From: Ophthalmolycus amberensis | Lineage: Eukaryota; Chordata; Actinopteri; Perciformes; Zoarcidae | Reading direction: 5' to 3' | Length of the DNA: 64,000 nt | NCBI GenBank assembly: GCA_024529925.1 | Contig: JAFEUB010001567.1 | Span: forward strand, 90,001-154,000 | Shown here: positions 53,791-63,858 of the stretch, piece by piece | Position numbering within the stretch: the stretch's first letter is position 1 | Layout: each line of letters opens with the position of its first letter | Notes under the pieces: generated by a model | Told to the model about the DNA's origin: nothing | The model's database searches: none | The model's input: the letters and a program-made list of their open reading frames with translations, nothing else | Position numbers and translations under genes: made by a program

Positions 53791-54839
53791 TGAATAGATA
53801 TACTTTAGACTAGTACAGCTGTGTTGTCTGGACCTTGTTGAGCTACGCTGCATCCAACAACAGCTGTGCAGGAAGGTCTGGAGAGTTAGAGCCACTCTCC
53901 ACACCAAGGAGCTTGGGTCCTGTGGACGGACTGCCAGACAAAAAAGCCAAAGAATCATGTGAGCTGGATTTAACATACCTACAAAGGAACAACAACTTAC
54001 AAACTGGAACACGTTGAGTAGGAACTAAGTGGCAGCCGGAGCTGTAACCCCTTCCTCTTGTTCTTTGCGTCGCCAGAGATGCCAAAAGCCATTTGCTTTT
54101 AGCAAACTACTGTACTGGTGGACAGAGGCAAACTAATGTATCAGAAGCAAATGAAAATACAAAAGCAATGCTGCATAACGAGGTCAAGCCATGTTTATGA
54201 GGTCACAGCATCCACAGAGGAGAGTGACAGATGGTGACATCAACAACAATAGATAAAAGTAAAGATGACAAATCAACCTCTGGAGGCGGGACACTTGAAT
54301 GGACTTAAAACTTTTAAAGAACCCACTACTTGTGACTCAATTAAGAGCAGTTTGTGAAAATATAATTTGCATTTGCAAATTAATCAAATGGACTTTTGGA
54401 ATAGCTTGACCAATTACATTTCCTGTAATGGAGAATAAAGTATTAAGAGAGCGAGAGAGAGAGAGACACACAGACAGAAAGATACAGACACAGACAGACA
54501 GATCAGTGTTATCCTCTTTGATGCATAACTTCTTAAGTTATAGCTTTAAAGTTGTTTAATGGTCACGTGCGTCTGTACCTCACCTTTGACGGATATTGTA
54601 ATCCACGTTACTATATGACGTAAACGTCAACACAGCCCAAGAACTCCAACAGTTTGTTACAACGTCGTCAAAACTTGACAAATATATCCAGAGTTATTCA
54701 GAATATAAATTCCATGCAGCGGCTCTGAGATGCATTAAGGCTGTAAAAAAAAAAAAAGGTCTTCTCGGTGAAAAAAAAAAAGTGGTATAGTTTCCTAAAG
54801 GCCTAAAAGCCGGGGGGTAGATTTCCAAAGTTTGTCCTG

Positions 54840-55620
54840 CTAACTCAACGTTAGCATTGGCTAGCATTAGCTAGCATTAAGTAAGCTGGTGGTTCGACGT
54901 TTGCATATCTAGATTTTGGAAGAAAAGTGTGTTTACTCAGCGACAATAACATGTCACAACAGGTGACGTGGAAACAGCTGTAGCATATTGCTAGCGTTAG
55001 CTAATTTGAAGCAGAACTCTTTGGCTTGAAGTCGGTTTAAAGTCGTCGGCTAGCTAACGTTAGCTAACTAGCCTGCTAGGTAGCTAACGCTCGCTAGTTT
55101 CATACGTTACTAATTTCGCTAAGATAACGCCAGGTTGTCTTAGCATTGGCTCTATTCTATATAAAAAGTAGACAACATTACACAATATCTATTTTCTATG
55201 TAAATTACATTATCGAAAAACAAGTTTAAAAAAAAAGGTCTCCAGAAAAAGCTCTGCTGAAATAATTAACGTTAATCTATCAAGTAGCGTTAGCTCATCG
55301 GTTAGCGTTAGCTTCCAGAGTCGCGTCAACACATCGCTCTGCTCGACTCGTAAAACTTCCAGCTAACATTAAATGTTTAGCGACGTTTTGATCCATTTGG
55401 TTAAAAAATTAAAAAAATTAAAAAAACAAACCGCTAAACGTTATATTCCCTTTCGTTCTTTCGGTATTTCCTCCAGTTTAAAAAAAAAAAAAAAAGAGGC
55501 GTCCGTCGGTCCTTTCCTCGTCTCCACCAGACAGCCTCGATGGTCGGGACAACCAATGGTGGGTTAGTGTAGCGAGCTAGCTCCTCTCGTTAGCATGGGA
55601 GGAGGGAGGGGATAGTGGGG
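54840..55620 (-). promoter_or_regulatory. ppfia1: Probable ppfia1 promoter and upstream non-coding exon region
   Basis: The first coding exon begins exactly at its ATG, so a 5' UTR exon must lie upstream. This stretch holds a dense cluster of GCTAGC, TTAGCT and AACGTTAGC motifs (54840-55330) and a CCAAT box (55553-55557), the features expected of a fish promoter. No TATA box or certain donor was found; the exon itself is not placed. Confidence 0.4.
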
Positions 55621-55876
55621 GAGAGAGACAGAGATACTTTTATTTATTTTTTATTTTATTTTTATCGTATCGACTTTTTTTTAATGCTCTGGTCATATGA
55701 GTGTGGAACAATCAAACAGAATAATTAATTATGTTGATGTATTATGTAGATATATGTATATGTATTTATATACATATATCTACATACAAATCATTTACAG
55801 TAAAACCTGCTACATGTCGTCATAGTTTGAGTTCATATATTTTATTTTGTTTACTTATTATACCCACCTACAAATT

Positions 55877-56160
55877 ATTTTATTTATTTTATTTATTTTA
55901 TTTATTTTATTTATTTTATTTATTTTATTTATTTTATTTATTTTATTTATTTTATTTATTTTATTTATTTTATTTATTTTATTTATTTTATTTATTTTAT
56001 TTATTTTATTTATTTTATTTATTTATTTTATTTATTTTATTTATTTTATTTATTTTATTTATTTTATTTTATTCATTTTATTCATTTTATTCATTTTATT
56101 CATTTTATTCATTTTATTCATTTTATTCATTTTATTCATTTTATTCATTTTATTCGTTTT
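55877..56160. repeat. 9-bp AT-rich minisatellite
   Basis: About 31 copies of TTTATTTTA with a TTCATTTTA variant at the right end. The 9-bp period leaves an artefactual FIL/FYL repeat frame. Intergenic, upstream of ppfia1. Confidence 0.96.
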
Positions 56161-57089
56161 ATCGTATCGACTGTTTTTAAAAATGTTTTTCTGTTTATTG
56201 TTGTGTTTTATCAGGTTTAACTCTCACTGTATACAGTAGTTGCGTTGCTTTGTTGATCCTCACTTTTGATCTTTCTGTTGTATTATCGCCTTAAAAGTTT
56301 TATATATAAATAAAGTTATTATTATTATTAATATTACAATACATTTCTTCCTACAACAAAAATACAATATAATTTTACTGAAAATCAAATTTGACATTTT
56401 CCTTCTTTTTGGATTAACATTGAAATAACAACAAGTATGAATTCAGCCACAAATCTATAAGTGACACTAAACTAATTATGTGAGGGAATAAAGAATTTAT
56501 TATTATAATATTTTTAATACAATATTTTAATTATTTCACAGAGTGACCTACATTCAGCTGTTGCAGATGAAATTGCTGATGTTGGACTCACAATAAACAT
56601 AATAGTTGCGCCACCTTGTGGTGTATCAACGCAACGACACTTTATTGATTATGCAGAATATACAGTAGTATATTATAACGTGATGCTTTACCAGATTAAT
56701 ACAACTTCTTTATTACTTAAAATATACTCAATAAGGGTGGGACGACATTGTAATAATTTATTTTTAATTATTATATATTTTTAATTGTCACTCAATTATT
56801 TTCCTTTTGACTGTTTTTGTTCCAGAGCCGTGAATAAATGTATTCTAAAGGTAATCTCATTACATGTAGGGATGATGAAAGAGGCTTTATGATTAATAAT
56901 ACACAAGTTAAAGGAGCACAACAAATACAAGAATAAATATTTTGTTGACAATGTGGAGCAGACTTTACAACATAGTAGACCCGTAGATTGGAAAATAAAA
57001 TCTTGTGAAAATGATGCTAAATATCGACGTCACTTGGACTTGGAGTAGACGACGCCATCATCTACCTGCTGCAACGAGCTCACCTGGAT
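56161..57089. other. AT-rich intergenic DNA
   Basis: Between the 9-bp array and a LINE fragment. No coding or RNA feature seen. Confidence 0.5.
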
Positions 57090-57545
57090 GAACCAGTGGC
57101 TCTGTGACAATCACTTTCTTTGACTTCAGTGCATTCAACATCCAACCAGTGCTGCTGAGTGAGATGCTGCGGGTGGTGGGGGTGAACGCGTCCACCGTCT
57201 CCTGGATCACTGACTACCTCACAGGCAGACCACAGTTTGTCCCACTGGGCCGGGTGCTGTCTGATGTGGTGGTCAGTGATACTGGAGCCCCACAAGGAAC
57301 TGTTCTGTCTCCCTTCCTGTTCACCTTGTACACCACTGACTTCCAGTACAACTCTGTGTCATGCCATCTGCAGAAGTTCTCTGATGACTCTGCAGTGGTC
57401 GGTGTATAAGGGACGGACGGGAGGAGGAGTACAGGGCAGTAGTGGAGGACTTTGTGGAGTGGGCCGGTAGAAATCACCTTCGTCTGAACGTGGCCAAGAC
57501 CAGAGAGATGGTGGTCAGGTTCGGTTCCAGATTCTCAAATGACAG
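57090..57545 (+). mobile_element. Rex1-like LINE fragment (reverse transcriptase, frameshifted)
   Basis: Translation gives FFDFSAFN, SWITDYLTGRPQFVPLG, TGAPQGTVLSPFLFTLYTTD, then FSDDSAVVGV, the catalytic box as FSDD. A frameshift or stop follows near 57408, and the frame resumes with NHLRLNVAKTREMVV. The motif spelling fits the fish Rex1/CR1 group. Both ends are missing; it is a dead copy. Confidence 0.82.
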
Positions 57546-57961
57546 ATTTTTTTTCCACTTTTCTGTTTTTAGACAAAGTGAAGTGAATATCTTTAGATTG
57601 TTGACTGCTGATCAGACAAAACATTAGAAGTTTGATGACTTTAATCAGTGAACTACATGTTTGGAGCTCCAGACTTAATGTAGCACTCTTGATAGATTTC
57701 TGTAGTAAGAAAAAGGAGAAGTGTGTTTGTATGTGAGAGAGAAAAATGAGTTAAAACAAAAACATATGCATGAGAATATATCTTTTTATTGATCCATTAA
57801 ATGTTTCATAAATGACAAGGTGCAGCCCTAAAGGGCTTTTGACATGTGATGATAACATTTGACACAATGATTATGATTAGGGCGGCACATATTAATTAAA
57901 TCATGTCATACATAACAATAGAAGCGTTTGTAAAGCTACATGATGGATTACTGAACTGAAA

Positions 57962-58085
57962 CGTTCTGGTTTCCTGTTTGCACGGCACACATGTTTCCTG
58001 GCTGAAGTATTTCCACCTATAAGCTGTAGACATGTATAAAGGATTTAATATAAAGCTCATTCATTTCAATGGGCACAGAAGATAC
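57962..58085. repeat. 124-bp direct duplication, left copy
   Basis: Starts CGTTCTGGTTTCCTGTTTGC and ends GGGCACAGAAGATAC. It differs from 59128-59252 by a single base (a missing G), so the duplication is young. Confidence 0.95.
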
Positions 58086-59127
58086 TAAAGATCTGATTGG
58101 TTGAACACTGTGACAATCAACAATATCGCCCCCATTCACTTAAAGTGCAAAGGGATTCACTTGTGAGTCTGCAGGCCTCGGGCCTCTGTTCTTACCTAGA
58201 GACACAGAGGTGAGATCTGATTGGATAAAAGCTCTCCTTAAAACAAGCTGCACTGGAAGCAGAGCAACTGAGGAAGACAGTAGCTGTGCAATGAGAAAAT
58301 AAGATAATGAGAAAAATATTATAATACATGTAGTGTATTTCTGAAAAATTATTAAATTATATAACTTTGGGATTCTGTCAGAGAAGGCCTTGCTGGCCCT
58401 GACGGCCCACCACTAAGCAATGAGCAAGTTAGTGTCAGAGTGAAATTGTGTGATGTAACTACAGGTTTAAACATAATCGTGCATGTGCAAGCATAAGTTT
58501 AGTATGATGTTGAACTGCTGTCTACCATCTTGTGTGCACATATTTAGGATCTACAGTTATGTGAAGTTGATGATCTGACAGCAGATGTCTCCACTAGTCA
58601 GCGTTCAGGCGGTTGGAGGTTTTGGGGTTCATAAGTAATGACAGAGGAGAAGGAGGGGAGCTTGGTCTTGGCTGGTCTGGTTCCGTGTTGGGACTTGACT
58701 GAAGTTATGAGGCAAACCCAGAATGTGTTGAACTGATTTATTCCTGATCATACACCCACGTCGCTACATTAGCATGCTGACGTTAGCCCCGAATGATTAC
58801 ATCGCACACATGCACAACACACCACAGACACACAAAGCATTGCTTATTGTGTAATGAAGACATCAAATGGAAGGTTGATATAATGCACATTTCCCCTTTT
58901 ATTGTAAATTAAAATCCCATTTAAAAGACGCAAATACATGACTTCACCATGATCACAGGCGGTGAAGGATCCAGCTGAGTTGGTTCGGGCATCCGATCAG
59001 GATTACTCGTGGACACCTCCCTTTACAGGGTTTCAGGTAAACCCAGAAATATCATATATCTCATCTGGAAAAGTTTCTGTGGAGAGGTACGCCTAGAATA
59101 CCCTGCTAAACCTACTGCGCCTGCAAC
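58086..59127. other. Intergenic DNA left of the ZP gene
   Basis: Unique-looking AT-rich sequence. Minus-strand AATAAA-like signals (for example near 58740 and 58895) could end the ZP transcript. No coding frame recognised. Confidence 0.45.
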
Positions 59128-59252
59128 CGTTCTGGTTTCCTGTTTGCACGGGCACACATGTTTCCTGGCTGAAGTATTTCCACCTATAAGCTGTAGACAT
59201 GTATAAAGGATTTAATATAAAGCTCATTCATTTCAATGGGCACAGAAGATAC
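59128..59252. repeat. 124-bp direct duplication, right copy
   Basis: Near-identical to 57962-58085, with unrelated flanks on both sides. Lies about 90 bp beyond the stop codon of the ZP gene, so within its probable 3' UTR. Confidence 0.95.
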
Positions 59253-59342
59253 ACGAGCACTCAATATCTGACAGCAAAATCGAATCAAAAGCTTTACGTA
59301 GTCAAATGTAATTAATGCAGAACTGCTATTCTGCATGCTGTC

Positions 59343-59479
59343 TTAACGTTCCTCTGCGGACAAAGGTTGGTATTTGACCTTTGACATCCTGGCCTTGTAC
59401 AGGACCACGGCACTGATCATGCCAACAGCTGCGAGAAGACATCCAGCGATGAACACCAGGTTCAGATTCAGGTGGAGCG
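59343..59479 (-). CDS. ZP gene, last exon: transmembrane helix and tail
   Basis: LHLNLNLVFIAGCLLAAVGM, ISAVVLY, then a short basic cytoplasmic tail KARMSKVKYQPLSAEER and TAA. Acceptor CTCCAG. Confidence 0.9.
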
Positions 59480-62400
59480 CTGGAGAGACAACAAGCACCA
59501 TGTTTTAACTTGATCTGGTCCAAAGTGGCTCAAACAAGTGGACGTGTGCTGGTAACAGATAACCTTTCTCTGGTTTCATACCTGAGCTCTCGCTGCTCTC
59601 CGCTGATCTCTTTAAGCGCAGGGGACCCTGGGAAACGAAGTGCCGGGCACTCTCCACGGCATCCTCTCTCTTTCTGCGGTGGTGGTGATGAGGCGAAGTG
59701 GCTGGCGTTGTGGAGCTGATGCATCCCTCAGAGGACCTGGTGTTGGGTTCCCCTGCTGCACACATCAGGACTGTGCAGCTGATGTACACCTGAATGAAAC
59801 AGAACACGCTGTCATCACACCAGCAGACGGACCGACAGCAGAGCTGTGCTCAGATCCAGTTAAAACCTCCGTTTAGTAAAACTAGTCAGACAAATGAAAG
59901 GACGTCATGAACTGGACCTATTCGTTGAAGCATTTAGAGATCTCCCAGAGACATCAACAGTCCTCTGCTCCGTTCTTTACCTGATCAAACATGCCGATGA
60001 ACTTGAAGGCCTTCATGCTGAACCTGAATTGTCTCGGGTGGGAGGGGGAATGGATCTGAACGGTCGGGTCCACTTTACACCTAGTCAGAGCAAAACACAA
60101 CAAAAAGATGAGACATGTTGCCTTTGTTACTCTGTGCCTTACAGTGGATGCTGCTATAGGGGCAGAGGTATTGTTCTATTGGTATTCACACAATAAGAAA
60201 AGTACTATAGGTTATACAAAAGATGGAGTCAGTGAAGCATTGACTTCTACATCCTGACAGGGTGACATTACACAGAAGAGCCTCTAAGCAACAATCAAAG
60301 AACTAATCTTTACAAATGCTTTGTTGTGCCCTCTATCGCCACTAGGGGGTGTGTCCATGCCTACCCATTCTCAATGATGGAGTAGGTCTGCTGGGAGTTC
60401 TGGTTGTCATATGGTGAAGCCCTGCAGGACTCCACAAACAGCACGGTGTTGTTGACGGAGGAGGTGGCCTCTATCTGCATGTAGATCCTGCTCCATATGT
60501 CATACACCACCGGGTATGAAGTTGGATCAACCATGGCTTGGTATTGGTCGTTAGGATAGAACTCAAACTGGTAGGTGAACCTGCCGAAGCCCCTGTCCCA
60601 CACTGAGACGACGGGCCTGTGTACTGTGAAGGCCAGTGTCACGTTTCCACGTTTCGGGTACTGGCAGTAGAAGTGCACCTCCAGCAGGTGTTTCCTGGTG
60701 ATCACGTCGGCTGTGTTGTCAAACGTGGTGATTTCATTCTTGAACCTGAGGTTATCCCCGTCTTCCTGCAGTGAACAAAGGTCATGTATTCAGTCCTCGT
60801 ACTGCTAGATAAAGGCAACACCAACGACTGAGAGAGAAGAGCAGCCGGTAACAAAAGCCTGCGTTACCTCGAAGCTCAGTGCCACAACCGCTGAGGGGGA
60901 TGTCGGCGAAGACGTAAGTGCTGTTGGAGCGCAGCCTGCAGGCGATGTTGGCGCCGTCGTTGAGCCGCAAATGATCCTCATGGAGTCCATGGAATGAAGA
61001 CTTCTCAACCTCTACTCTCATCGTGGACTCGGTGCAGATCACATGGGAATTAACTAGAAGAAGAGAGTGTGAGATAATACACATTATATACCAATGGTGT
61101 ACTTATTTACAGGGGGCAGTAATGCCAACAAGAACTTCAGCAACGTTCCAGACAAAGACTGTGATGTTTCCATCAAAAAGAAAGTTTCTTTAAGTTCTGC
61201 TGGTTTGGTTTCACTGGTATGAACAGTGAACGTGGTATTTTTGTGTAGAGCAAGAATGTTTTGCGTCCAATGACGGCTCTGAATTTTGTCTTGTAGGAAG
61301 GTTCAACCAATCACAGCACTTTATAGAAGTGCGCGTCTCGCGGCTTTTTAACCTCTAATGTACGCCAGCCATGCAGACACTATTTGGCTCTTTAACTTAG
61401 TATTTAGTATGTGATATATTTGGTGAAAATACACACCATTACAGATGTACTTAAACAACTAAATGTTGAGATTAAAGTAGACTCACGTGACACCCTCCGA
61501 ACTTCTACCAGAACACACCTCATCTCGGACTGATAGACGCCGGACCTGAGGAGCATCGGTGAACGCTGATTTAATGCCTGGTACTCTTTCAGTTAGGCCG
61601 ATATGTCATGTTCAAATTATTACTGGTGGTTTTGGCTCCTAATTGTTGAACCTCTACCTTGTTGCTTAGAGAAAAACACCAAACACAGAGAAATGTCACT
61701 CACTGTGGAGATGGGGTGGCGTGGTGATGGTGTGTGTTGGCGGTTACAGCAGACCTGCAAATAAATGTGTTACAAAGTCAAATCATGGCTTCACACACAT
61801 GTACAAATTCTCTCACAAGGACCCAAAGCTTACCCGGTCACCGCTTCAACAGCAAAGCAGATCGGGAAAAACTCCCCCAGGTCATCTTGGATAGGCGTCC
61901 ACCTGATGACGAACTCCCCATGTGTGTTCCTTTGCTTGGTGATGTTCAGTGGGCCGCTGATGATGATGTCATGTATTCTGTGTGATAACAAAGCAAAGAA
62001 AGCAGAGATTTATTGACTCTTTCCTCTCTGATGTTATCTCACGCGCCTCAAGGCAGCACCGGTCCCGTCGGCTCTCACTCACGTTGCGTGTGACGCTCGT
62101 GCTCTGACTCTGATCTCCACTTCTCTGTCGACCTCTGCATGGAGGCGGGCTCCGTTTAAAGGTGTCGGGGCCAAAAGCTCTGGCAAGTAGAGTCCCTCCT
62201 GACACGAGGGAGCAGCTGGGTCCACTGGAGTTAAAAGATAGAAGATTCATTTAAGTTACAAAGTGCAATAAGTAAGTTATACTTAAAAACCGACACTTTG
62301 CTGCTGCCTGTGGATCACAACTTCAAAGCTGCCTCAGCAAGTGTTGCTGATTTCTATCAAAGACAAATGGTCTGCTGGCTGTAGCTGTTCATGTTGTTCA

Positions 62401-63423
62401 TGAAAAGAGTTTAAAGAGACATGTTTTTACAGGACAGAGACGTTCAATGTGGGAAACTAAATTCACAGGCAATGGTTTAGTGGACAAATAAAATGTTAAA
62501 AATCTAAAGCTAGGTTTCTGGTCAAACTGTTCTCAGAGACTCCTGACTTTAAGATTTCTAAAATAATGTCTTCTGCCATGTGTAACATCTCATTAAAGTG
62601 CTTGCAGAGCTGCAACATGAAGCAGGGTTTTTGTGGATTGGCTCATTGAAAATGCTGTCACACAATAAAAATAACTCACCAAGAAAGGAGAACTGCAAAG
62701 GTAGTTTACTGAGTGGAGGAGGTGTGGTTGTTGGTGGTGTGGTTGTTGGTGGGTTGTTGTTGTTGGTGGGTTGTTGTTGGTGGTGGGGTTGTAGTATAAT
62801 GCCACCATGGGTATGTGGTTGGTGGTGTGGTTGTTGGTGGGGTTGTGGTGGTGGTGGGTTGTAGTATAATGCCACCATGGGTATGTGGTTGGTGGTGTGG
62901 TTGTTGGTGGGGTATGTGGTTGGTGGTGTGGTTGTTGGTGGGGTTGTTGTTGTTGGTGGCGTTGTGGTTGGCCCCCATGAAGTAGTGAACCACCAGGGCG
63001 TTGTAGTTGTGAAGGCTACTGTGCTCCCCCACACACTGCGGGCATGTCTCTTACTCCTCCCAACCAGTGGGGCCTTGTGGGATCGGGATCCATCAGTGTA
63101 GCCCAGAGTGATGTGCTTTTGCGGGAAGTCCTCCACCACCATCTCAAATCCATAAACTCTGGGGTTGGCAGTGGATTGATTGTAGTGTAATGTGCAAGAG
63201 TCCTGACGATGTGAACATTTTGAAGTTAAGTGAAGCAAAGCATCAATGAAGTATTGAACAATGTATAATGGCTTTTCAACTAACCTGATCTAAGGTGAAG
63301 CCTGAAGGTTGTTCACACCGGCCACACTCTACATTTCTGATATTTCCATATCTGCATCGAACTCTGTCTCCATCAGGATCAAAGGACATCAGCTCGTATG
63401 TCCGTGGGCAGTTCTCAGGAACT
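59343..63423 (-). CDS. ZP-domain type I membrane glycoprotein (5' exons off the right edge)
   Basis: Exons in transcript order: 63423-63285, 63202-62680, 62224-62083, 61977-61834, 61754-61704 (possible cassette), 61545-61487, 61053-60868, 60761-60365, 60080-59981, 59789-59582, 59479-59343; all phases agree. The N-terminal part is a Cys-rich module (CPRTYELMSFDPDGDRV) and a Thr/Pro-rich stalk. A beta-type region follows (EFVIRWTPIQDDLGEFFPIC, QSEMRCVLVEV), then a ZP domain (NSHVICTESTMRVEVEKSSF to YSIIENGCKVDPTVQ and CTVLMCAAGEPN), a furin-like RRKR (59667-59678) and a transmembrane helix (LNLVFIAGCLLAAVGMISAV). ZP domains polymerise extracellular glycoproteins after cleavage. It matches a fish ZP family whose role I do not know. 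Confidence 0.88.
59582..59789 (-). CDS. ZP gene, ZP-C end with furin-like site
   Basis: 208 nt: VYISCTVLMCAAGEPNTRSS, EGCISSTTPATSPHHHHRRK and R, then an external spacer with GPLRLKRSAES. RRKR is the consensus cleavage site. A Ser stands where ZP domains usually have a Cys (NTRSSEGC). Confidence 0.9.
59981..60080 (-). CDS. ZP gene, ZP-C exon
   Basis: 100 nt: CKVDPTVQIHSPSHPRQFRF then SMKAFKFIGMFDQ. Acceptor ACTAG, donor CAG|GTAAAG. Confidence 0.9.
60365..60761 (-). CDS. ZP gene, ZP linker and ZP-C exon
   Basis: DGDNLRFKNEITTFDN, LLEVHFYCQYPKRGNVTLAF, FTYQFEFYPNDQYQAM, SRIYMQIEATSSVNNTVLFV, YSIIENG. The stronger CTGCAG acceptor (exon end 60765) would break the frame by one base; GAAG at 60761 keeps it. 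Donor GG|GTAGGC. Confidence 0.85.
60868..61053 (-). CDS. ZP gene, ZP-N exon
   Basis: 186 nt: NSHVICTESTMRVEVEKSSF, HGLHEDHLRLNDGANIACRL, PLSGCGTELR. The four cysteines fit a ZP-N fold. Donor CGAG|GTAACG. Confidence 0.9.
61487..61545 (-). CDS. ZP gene, QSEMRCVLVEV exon
   Basis: 59 nt: SGVYQSEMRCVLVEVRRVS. Acceptor CCTCAG, donor CAC|GTGAGT. It closes the module before the ZP domain. Confidence 0.82.
61704..61754 (-). CDS. ZP gene, 51-nt possible cassette exon
   Basis: Encodes SAVTANTHHHHATPSPQ with matching phases (2 to 2), acceptor TTGCAG and donor ACA|GTGAGT. Skipping it keeps the frame (VTG joined to SGVYQSEMRC), so it may be alternative. Confidence 0.6.
61834..61977 (-). CDS. ZP gene exon, FPICFAVEA module
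   Basis: 144 nt: IHDIIISGPLNITKQRNTHG, EFVIRWTPIQDDLGEFFPIC, FAVEAVTG. Acceptor CACAG, donor GG|GTAAGC. Confidence 0.87.
62083..62224 (-). CDS. ZP gene exon, DPAAPSC module
   Basis: 142 nt: DPAAPSCQEGLYLPELLAPT, then HAEVDREVEIRVRARASHA. Acceptor CTCCAG, donor AAC|GTGAGT. Confidence 0.85.
62680..63202 (-). CDS. ZP gene, exon with Thr/Pro-rich coding minisatellite
   Basis: 174 codons: DSCTLHYNQSTANPRVYGFE, MVVEDFPQKHITLGYTDGSR, then a low-complexity stalk rich in Thr, Pro, His and Asn, ending SKLPLQFSFL. Donor TTG|GTGAGT, phase 1, joins to VDPAAPSC. Acceptor CGTCAG. Confidence 0.82.
62712..62960. repeat. Coding minisatellite in the ZP gene stalk
   Basis: GGTTGTTGGTGGTGTGGTTG-type units, with a longer block containing GCCACCATGGGTATGTGG present twice (about 62800-62850 and 62870-62910). 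On the coding strand it gives Thr/Pro runs that drift into His/Gln/Asn runs where units slip out of frame. Confidence 0.9.
63285..63423 (-). CDS. ZP gene, Cys-rich N-terminal exon
   Basis: Encodes VPENCPRTYELMSFDPDGDR, VRCRYGNIRNVECGRCEQPS, GFTLDQ with five cysteines. Donor CAG|GTTAGT. The acceptor is ambiguous by 2 nt (CAAG or CAAGAG), so the right end is 63421-63423. Confidence 0.8.
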
Positions 63424-63437
63424 CTTGAGTGGACACA

Positions 63438-63858
63438 TGAACATGAGTCAGTAACACGAGTCAGTAACATGAGTCAGTAACACGAGTCAGTAAAATGAGT
63501 CAGTAACATGAGTCCGTAACATGAGTCAGTAACATGAGTCAGTAACATGAGTCAGTAACATGAGTCAGTAACATGAGTCAGTAACACGAATCAATAACAC
63601 GAGTCAGTAACACAAGTCAGTAAAATGAGTCAGTAACATGAGTCAGTAACATGAGTCAGTAACATGAGTCAGTAACATGAGTCAGTAACATGAGTCAGTA
63701 ACATGAGTCAGTAACATCAGTCAGTAACATGAGTCAGTAAAATGAGTCAGTAACATGAGTCAGTAACATGAGTCAGTAACATGAGTCAGTAACATGAGTC
63801 AGTAAAATGAGTCAGTAACATGAGTCAGTAACATGAGTCAGTAACATGAGTCAGTAAC
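63438..63858. repeat. 13-bp minisatellite of AP-1 consensus sites
   Basis: About 32 units of CATGAGTCAGTAA; most contain TGAGTCA, the perfect AP-1/TRE heptamer. A few units carry CGAGTCA or TGAGTCC. It lies in an intron of the ZP gene, just upstream of its first visible exon. Confidence 0.95.

Noticed and set aside
53461..54012. Frame with Leu/Tyr/Ser repeats upstream of ppfia1
   Set aside because: GTAG/GAGA minisatellite; no splice context to liprin.
55731..56239. Hydrophobic FIL/FYL repeat frame resembling a membrane protein
   Set aside because: Generated by the 9-bp TTTATTTTA repeat.
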